Shown piece by piece: positions 59,919-64,000 of a stretch of 64,000 nucleotides of DNA. Numbering within the stretch: the first letter of the stretch is position 1; each line of letters opens with the position of its first letter. Both the position numbers and the translations under genes were made by a program. Source of the DNA: Bradyrhizobium sp. OK095 (lineage in GTDB: Bacteria > Pseudomonadota > Alphaproteobacteria > Rhizobiales > Xanthobacteraceae); NCBI RefSeq assembly GCF_900109945.1, contig NZ_FOBX01000018.1, positions 1 to 64,000 of the forward strand. The letters run 5' to 3'. Below the pieces are notes generated by a model. The model was given only the letters and a program-made list of their open reading frames with translations. It was not told the DNA's origin and searched no databases.

Positions 59919-60256
59919 GATGCCGGACCCCAAGATATCAGACCCCAAGTGCGGTACGCGACACGCGAAATCCGCGTGGCAAGCCTTCACGTCGCAAAAG
60001 CCTTGCACTGCACAAGCCTTGCATCGCACCGGTAAAATGGAACTTAAGGGAAACAGGGTGGCCGGCATGGCCGAATATGGAATCATACTCTCGTGTGACA
60101 TTGCGAGAGCAGTGAGGCCTCTTCGTGGAAATGTAAGGATCGCATCGCACAACAACTGGCGCAATATTAGGCTGTGAACCGCGCGCCAGAATCGCTAATT
60201 ATTCATTCATAAATTTTACACACTGGGGCGGGCGTGACTTGGAAGGGGAGCGACCG
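59919..60256. other. Intergenic region upstream of the lipoprotein and the 30-codon ORF
   Basis: 338 bases between divergent genes. An AT-rich stretch around 60195-60222 looks like promoter DNA for the small ORF. Otherwise nothing specific is seen. Confidence 0.45.
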
Positions 60257-60349
60257 ATGGCAGCGGCGCTACAGATCAACTTTGCACTTTGGGGTATGCT
60301 CATCTGCGCGAGCATGGAATTGGCGCAGATGATCCAGAGGTTCTACTAG
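60257..60349 (+). CDS. Possible 30-residue small protein
   Basis: ATG 60257 to TAG 60349, 30 residues. GGAAGGGGAG ends 6 nt before the ATG, a strong ribosome-binding site. The middle is hydrophobic (INFALWGMLICASMELAQM), long enough to enter or lie on a membrane, and the end is MIQRFY. No family recognised. The strong site and the AT-rich upstream region argue for a real gene; the size alone gives little other support. Confidence 0.5.
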   Translation: MAAALQINFALWGMLICASMELAQMIQRFY

Positions 60350-60402
60350 AACCATTGAGGCGCGCGACCAGCGCAATTTCGCCGGCGCGCTTTGCTTGCC
60401 TG

Positions 60403-60744
60403 CTAGCTCACGAGCAATGCGATGAGCGTGAAGCTGACGCTCGCGATCACGATCATCGAAACGATGTAGTTGCTGGCCCGCGGGGTTCGCGGTGGCCGCG
60501 GTCTCCTCGGTCGCGGCGGCTCGATGTCGCGGGCGGGCCCGGACGGCGCAAGCGGAGCCTCGGCGCTGCAACCGACATACTTCACATAGAGCTCGAGCAG
60601 CCGCAGCTCGGACGGCAGGTCCATCAGGCCCTCGCGGTCACGCTGCGACAATAACTCGAACTCGACGGTTTCCTCGGAGCTCAGCGGACCGAGGACGATC
60701 CGTCCCTGATCCGACAGGCGGTAGCGAAAATCGATGGGCAGCAT
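60403..60744 (-). CDS. Small protein with C-terminal membrane anchor
   Basis: 113 residues from ATG 60744 (MLPIDFRYRLSDQGRIVLG). A charged N-terminal domain of about 65 residues includes ELLSQRDREGLMDLP. A Pro/Arg-rich linker (RPRRPRPPRTPR) follows, and a single C-terminal membrane helix (about 92-111) with two residues after it. Tail-anchored architecture, cytoplasmic domain. No family recognised. Confidence 0.62.
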   Translation of the reverse strand: MLPIDFRYRLSDQGRIVLGPLSSEETVEFELLSQRDREGLMDLPSELRLLELYVKYVGCSAEAPLAPSGPARDIEPPRPRRPRPPRTPRASNYIVSMIVIASVSFTLIALLVS

Positions 60745-61009
60745 GGCGTGCGCCCCGTTTGAAAATGAGCAATCTTGAAAAAGCGAGACCATCATAGCCT
60801 GTGACCATTGCTGAGTTTGTGACGCAGCCTCAGTCCGGCCATCACCATCATAGACCGCAGGGAAAAGCTGGAAACCGCGTAAATTGTGCAGGCATTGCAA
60901 AGCGGTTGAGCGGATTTCGTGTCCGGACAGTCGGAATTTTGCAAAACTGCCTAATCGCCGGACAGGAGAGGATTGATCATGGTCAAACCGCGCCTGCGCG
61001 TCCTCGGCG

Positions 61010-61444
61010 TCACCGGCAGCGCGGATAGATCGCGGCGAGGTCGCGCCCCTTCAAGACCAGCAGTCGCGAGGTGAGACCGCCGCGGCGGCTGATCCAGTCG
61101 CGCACCGGACCGGGATAGGCCTGGAGCACCGCTTCGGAGGCTTCCGGCTCGGCTGAGAAGCGCCCGCGACGGTCGATCGAACGCGCGGCATGGAAGCCGA
61201 GCACGGCGCGTTTCGTCACGCAGATGCGCTCGCCCGGCACGATGCTCAGCACCAGCGTGCAGGCCGACAGGCAGGGACCGTCGATCACCACGCGCTCGCC
61301 GCTCTCGCGCACCTTCTCGAACAGGTCGAGGAACGGCCCGACCTGTCCGCCCGGTGACTGGATGATGCGGATCTCGGCCGCGGCGGGCGCGGAAGCGAGC
61401 AGGGCGGATGAGAGCATCAGCGCTTTGAGGAGGGTGATGCGCAT
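61010..61444 (-). CDS. Exported ClpP/crotonase-fold-like protein
   Basis: 144 residues with a signal peptide (1-23, ends APAAAE). The mature start IRIIQSPGGQVGPFLDLFEKV, then DGPCLSACTLVLSIVPGE and KRAVLGFHAAR, resemble the serine and histidine regions of periplasmic ClpP-like peptidases (S-A-C-T and G-F-H-A). It is shorter than a full ClpP domain by about 50 residues, so whether it is an active peptidase is open. Another possibility is a substrate-binding relic. Confidence 0.68.
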   Translation of the reverse strand: MRITLLKALMLSSALLASAPAAAEIRIIQSPGGQVGPFLDLFEKVRESGERVVIDGPCLSACTLVLSIVPGERICVTKRAVLGFHAARSIDRRGRFSAEPEASEAVLQAYPGPVRDWISRRGGLTSRLLVLKGRDLAAIYPRCR

Positions 61445-61486
61445 GAAGCCTCCACGAATGCGGTGCCGTAGCTACAAATCCCGTGC

Positions 61487-62275
61487 CTACCCGTTCCGCC
61501 TTTGCCCGCGCAGCGTCGGCAGGCCGATGCCGGCCGCATCGAAGCCGCCATCGACGGCCAAAATTTGACCGGTGATGTAGCTCGATCGTTCCGAGCACAG
61601 GAAATAGACCGCATCCGCGAGCTCTTCTTCCAGGCCGTAGCGGTTGAGCGGAATGGCGTCGTGATAGTCGGCGCGGATCTCCTTGGTGTGAACCTGCTTG
61701 GCCATCGCGGTGTCGACCGGCCCGGGCGCGACCGCGTTGACGCGGATGTTGAGCGAGGCGAGCTCGACCGCGAGCTGTTTTGTCAGGTGCGCTAGGCCCG
61801 CCTTGCTGGTGCCGTAGGCCGAGCGCAGCGTCGAGGCGCGCACGGCCGAGATCGAGGTGATGTTGACGATGGCGCCGCCATCGGCCTCGCGCATCAAGGG
61901 CACCGCGGCCCTGGTGCAGAGGAACGGGCCGGTGAGGTTGACCTCGAGCACGCGGCGCCAGTCGGTCTCCGACGTCTCCATCAGCGGCGCGAACACGGCA
62001 ATGCCGGCATTGTTGACGAGCGCATCCAGCCGGCCGAAGCGCTGCTCGACCGCTTTCATCGCGGCAGCAACCGCGTCCGTGTCCGAGACATCGCAGGTCA
62101 GCGCCAGCGTCGTCTTGTCCTGGCCGATCTCGGCGACCGCGCGGCCGAGCAATTCCCCCTCGATGTCGAGCAGCGCCACCCGCCAGCCCTCGGCCAGAAA
62201 CTTCTTCGCGGTCGCAAGCCCGATGCCACGTGCGGCTCCGGTGACGAGGGCGACTTTTTGCGGGGAGGCGGGCAT
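61487..62275 (-). CDS. SDR family oxidoreductase
   Basis: 262 residues from ATG 62275 (MPASPQKVALVTG). Classical SDR motifs: VTGAARGIGLATAKKFL, ALVNNAGIAVFAP, a catalytic Ser in NITSISAVRAS, and YGTSKAGLAHL. The C-terminal end has ITGQILAVDGGFDAAGIG. The longer frame to 62386 is disfavoured by the family start. Substrate unknown. Confidence 0.88.
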   Translation of the reverse strand: MPASPQKVALVTGAARGIGLATAKKFLAEGWRVALLDIEGELLGRAVAEIGQDKTTLALTCDVSDTDAVAAAMKAVEQRFGRLDALVNNAGIAVFAPLMETSETDWRRVLEVNLTGPFLCTRAAVPLMREADGGAIVNITSISAVRASTLRSAYGTSKAGLAHLTKQLAVELASLNIRVNAVAPGPVDTAMAKQVHTKEIRADYHDAIPLNRYGLEEELADAVYFLCSERSSYITGQILAVDGGFDAAGIGLPTLRGQRRNG

Positions 62276-62381
62276 GGGCTGATCTGTCCTTGAATCGAAA
62301 AGGTGAGCCGCATGGGCGGCGACCATCGCCCTTTTACGTCGCTTTTGTTCCTGCAAGAAGGGGGACCGACAGTCTATCTCC

Positions 62382-62427
62382 GTCACCCTGAGGTGGCCGC
62401 TTCTGAGCGGCCCTCGAAGGGCGACGG
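62382..62427. repeat. Palindromic repeat, diverged CCTCATCCTGAGG family copy
   Basis: CACCCTGAGGTGGCCGC...GCGGCCCTCGAAGGGCGACGG. The CCCTGAGG...CTCGAAGG skeleton matches the elements at 4525 and 4615. It lies between the SDR start and the chemoreceptor end. Confidence 0.5.
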
Positions 62428-62448
62428 GGATAGTGAGAGAGCGAGAGC

Positions 62449-64000
62449 CTACGACAGCTCCGCCACGGCACGCTGCATGTTGGCCGACATGTCCGCCGTC
62501 ACGGCGCTCTGCTCCTCGACCGCGGCGGCGGTGGAGGCGATGAACTCGTTGACGCCGGCGATTGCGACCTTGATCGCGGTCAGGGAGCTCGCGACGTCAC
62601 CGGAGATGGTGTTCAGCGCGTCGATTTCGGACGTGATCGTGTCGGTCGCCTGCTTGGCCTGGTTGGCGAGGTTCTTCACCTCGGACGCCACCACCGCGAA
62701 GCCGCGGCCGGCTTCGCCCGCACGCGCCGATTCGATCGTGGCGTTGAGCGCGAGCAGGTTGATCTGGCTGGTGATGCCGGCGATCATCTCGACAATGCCG
62801 GTCATGGCCTGCGCAGCCGCGTTCAGCCTCTGTGCCTGGCCGTCGGCGGCGTCGACCCTTGTGGTCGCGACCTTGGAATTCTCGCGCGACTTCGCCATGG
62901 TCTCGGAGATCTCGCGGATCGAGGCGCTCATTTCCTCGCTGCCGGCCGCGACCGCCTCGATCAGCCCGCGTGCATTGTCGGCCTTCTTGCGTCCGATCGC
63001 CTGCGCGGTGATGTCGGTGGCGTATTTCACCACCTTGTAGGGTTTTCCGTTGAGGTCGAAGATCGGGTTATAGGACGCCTGGATCCAGATCTCGCGGCCG
63101 CCCTTGGCGATCCGCTTGTATTCGGCGGCTTGGTATTCGCCGCGGTTGAGCGTCTCCCAGAACTGGCGGTAGCCGGCCGAATTCTTCTCGTTCGGCTCGA
63201 CGAACATCGAGTGGTGCTGGCCCTTGATCTCGGCCAGCGAATAACCCATCGCCCCCAGGAAATTCGCGTTGGCGGTGCGGATCGTGCCGTCCATGTTGAA
63301 CTCGATCACCGCCTGCGACTTCTGGATCGCGGCGAGCTGGCCGTCGCTGTCGGCCGTCTTCATCTTCTGCGCGGTGACGTCGGTCGCGAACTTCACCACC
63401 TTCATCGGCCGGCCCATCTCGTCGAGGATCGGGTTATAGGTCGCCAGAATCCAGATTTCCTTAGCTCCCTTGCCGAGCCGCTTGTATTCGGCGGCCTCGA
63501 ACTGGCCGCGGTTCAGCCGCGCCCAGAAATCGGCATAGGCCGCGCCGGCACGATCCTCCGGCGTCACGAACATGCTGTGGTGCTTGCCCTGGATCTCGTC
63601 GAGCGAGTAGCCCATGGCGTTCAGGAAATTCTCGTTGGCGGTGACGATGGTGCCGTCCATGTTGAACTCGATCACGGCCTGCGCACGGCTGATCGCGGCG
63701 AGCTTGCCCGCTTCCTCCAGGCTCCTCATCTTGTAGGCCGTGATGTCGGTGGCGAACTTGATGAAGGAGACCACCTTGCCGTTTTCGTCGAGCAGCGGCG
63801 CGTAGGAGGCGTGGACCCAGAGTTCCTTGCCGTTCTTGCCGTAGCGCCTGTATTGCGTGGTCTGGAATTCACCGCGATTCAAACTGGCCCAGAAGTCGCG
63901 ATAGCGGGCGCTGTCGCGCTCGGCCGGGCTGACGAAGATGCTGTGATGCTTGCCCTTGATCTCCGCGAGCGAATAGCCGCTCATCTCGAGCAGGTTCTCA
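62449..64000 (-). CDS. Soluble chemoreceptor with a PAS array (truncated by the window edge)
   Basis: At least 516 codons. The reading frame continues past base 64000, so the N-terminus is missing; the ATG at 63984 is inside a PAS domain. At least three BdlA/Aer-like PAS domains stand in series, two with nearly the same QAVIEFNMDGTI...GYSL.EI.G.HHSMF core at a 122-residue period. A methyl-accepting signalling domain follows (INLLALNATIESARAGEAGRG) and ends in SVTADMSANMQRAVAELS. No membrane segment. Probably senses redox state or energy level through a PAS-bound cofactor. Confidence 0.88.
   Translation of the reverse strand, partial: ENLLEMSGYSLAEIKGKHHSIFVSPAERDSARYRDFWASLNRGEFQTTQYRRYGKNGKELWVHASYAPLLDENGKVVSFIKFATDITAYKMRSLEEAGKLAAISRAQAVIEFNMDGTIVTANENFLNAMGYSLDEIQGKHHSMFVTPEDRAGAAYADFWARLNRGQFEAAEYKRLGKGAKEIWILATYNPILDEMGRPMKVVKFATDVTAQKMKTADSDGQLAAIQKSQAVIEFNMDGTIRTANANFLGAMGYSLAEIKGQHHSMFVEPNEKNSAGYRQFWETLNRGEYQAAEYKRIAKGGREIWIQASYNPIFDLNGKPYKVVKYATDITAQAIGRKKADNARGLIEAVAAGSEEMSASIREISETMAKSRENSKVATTRVDAADGQAQRLNAAAQAMTGIVEMIAGITSQINLLALNATIESARAGEAGRGFAVVASEVKNLANQAKQATDTITSEIDALNTISGDVASSLTAIKVAIAGVNEFIASTAAAVEEQSAVTADMSANMQRAVAELS

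Noticed and set aside
59571..60164. Longer form of the lipoprotein gene starting at 60164
   Set aside because: The extension has no signal, and a clear lipobox signal peptide begins at 59918.

Overview
The window is a 64 kb piece of high-GC alphaproteobacterial chromosome, most likely from Bradyrhizobium or a close relative in the Nitrobacteraceae. This rests on the codon and GC style, the yebC-ruvC-ruvA-ruvB block, many ABC uptake operons each with its own LysR regulator, many chemoreceptors, FixL-type PAS modules, and short intergenic palindromes of the kind common in that genus. I see no tRNA, rRNA, CRISPR array, intact transposon or prophage.

Layout. 0.2-4.2 kb: a minus-strand operon for a periplasmic molybdenum hydroxylase ([2Fe-2S] subunit, Tat-exported molybdopterin subunit, tri-haem cytochrome c). 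4.8-5.9 kb: a D-threonine-aldolase-type PLP enzyme behind a structured leader. 6.3-9.6 kb: two soluble chemoreceptors sharing a C-terminal domain, one with an inserted PilZ domain. 9.8-15.5 kb: yebC, ruvC-ruvA-(membrane protein)-ruvB, a Tat-exported metallophosphoesterase, a YbgC-type thioesterase and an NTF2-like protein.

15.8-35.7 kb is the catabolic core: two LysR-headed divergent modules in tandem. The first (16.5-26.4 kb) has LysR plus a glutamine amidotransferase on the minus strand and a nine-gene plus-strand operon: N-carbamoyl-D-amino acid hydrolase, polar amino acid ABC transporter with two binding proteins, PuuE/PgdA-type deacetylase, hydantoin-racemase-like protein, family 5 binding protein and Atz/Trz amidohydrolase. 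It looks like uptake and breakdown of a cyclic ureide or carbamoylated amino compound. The second (26.4-35.7 kb) has LysR, a spermidine/putrescine-type ABC transporter, a three-subunit opine-oxidase/HcnABC-like dehydrogenase, an additional DadA-like flavoprotein and RidA, suggesting oxidation of an imported amine, opine or imino acid with imine clean-up.

35.9-48.6 kb: two SDRs, DctA, an NCS2 permease, a miniature trimeric autotransporter, an exported unknown protein, a LuxR-type regulator, a sirtuin and a HyuA/HyuB hydantoinase-oxoprolinase pair. 48.6-55.5 kb: divergent gst/tetR with an in-frame 18-bp repeat in tetR, a response regulator overlapping a hybrid histidine kinase with three FixL-type PAS domains, and a dCache chemoreceptor. 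55.7-59.5 kb: a GhrA-type reductase and an ECF42/DGPF sigma module followed by SRPBCC and VOC proteins. 59.6-64 kb: a small lipoprotein, a 30-residue ORF, two small membrane/exported proteins, an SDR and a multi-PAS soluble chemoreceptor that runs off the right edge.

Gene functions come from recognised motifs and family resemblance read by eye; no database search was run.
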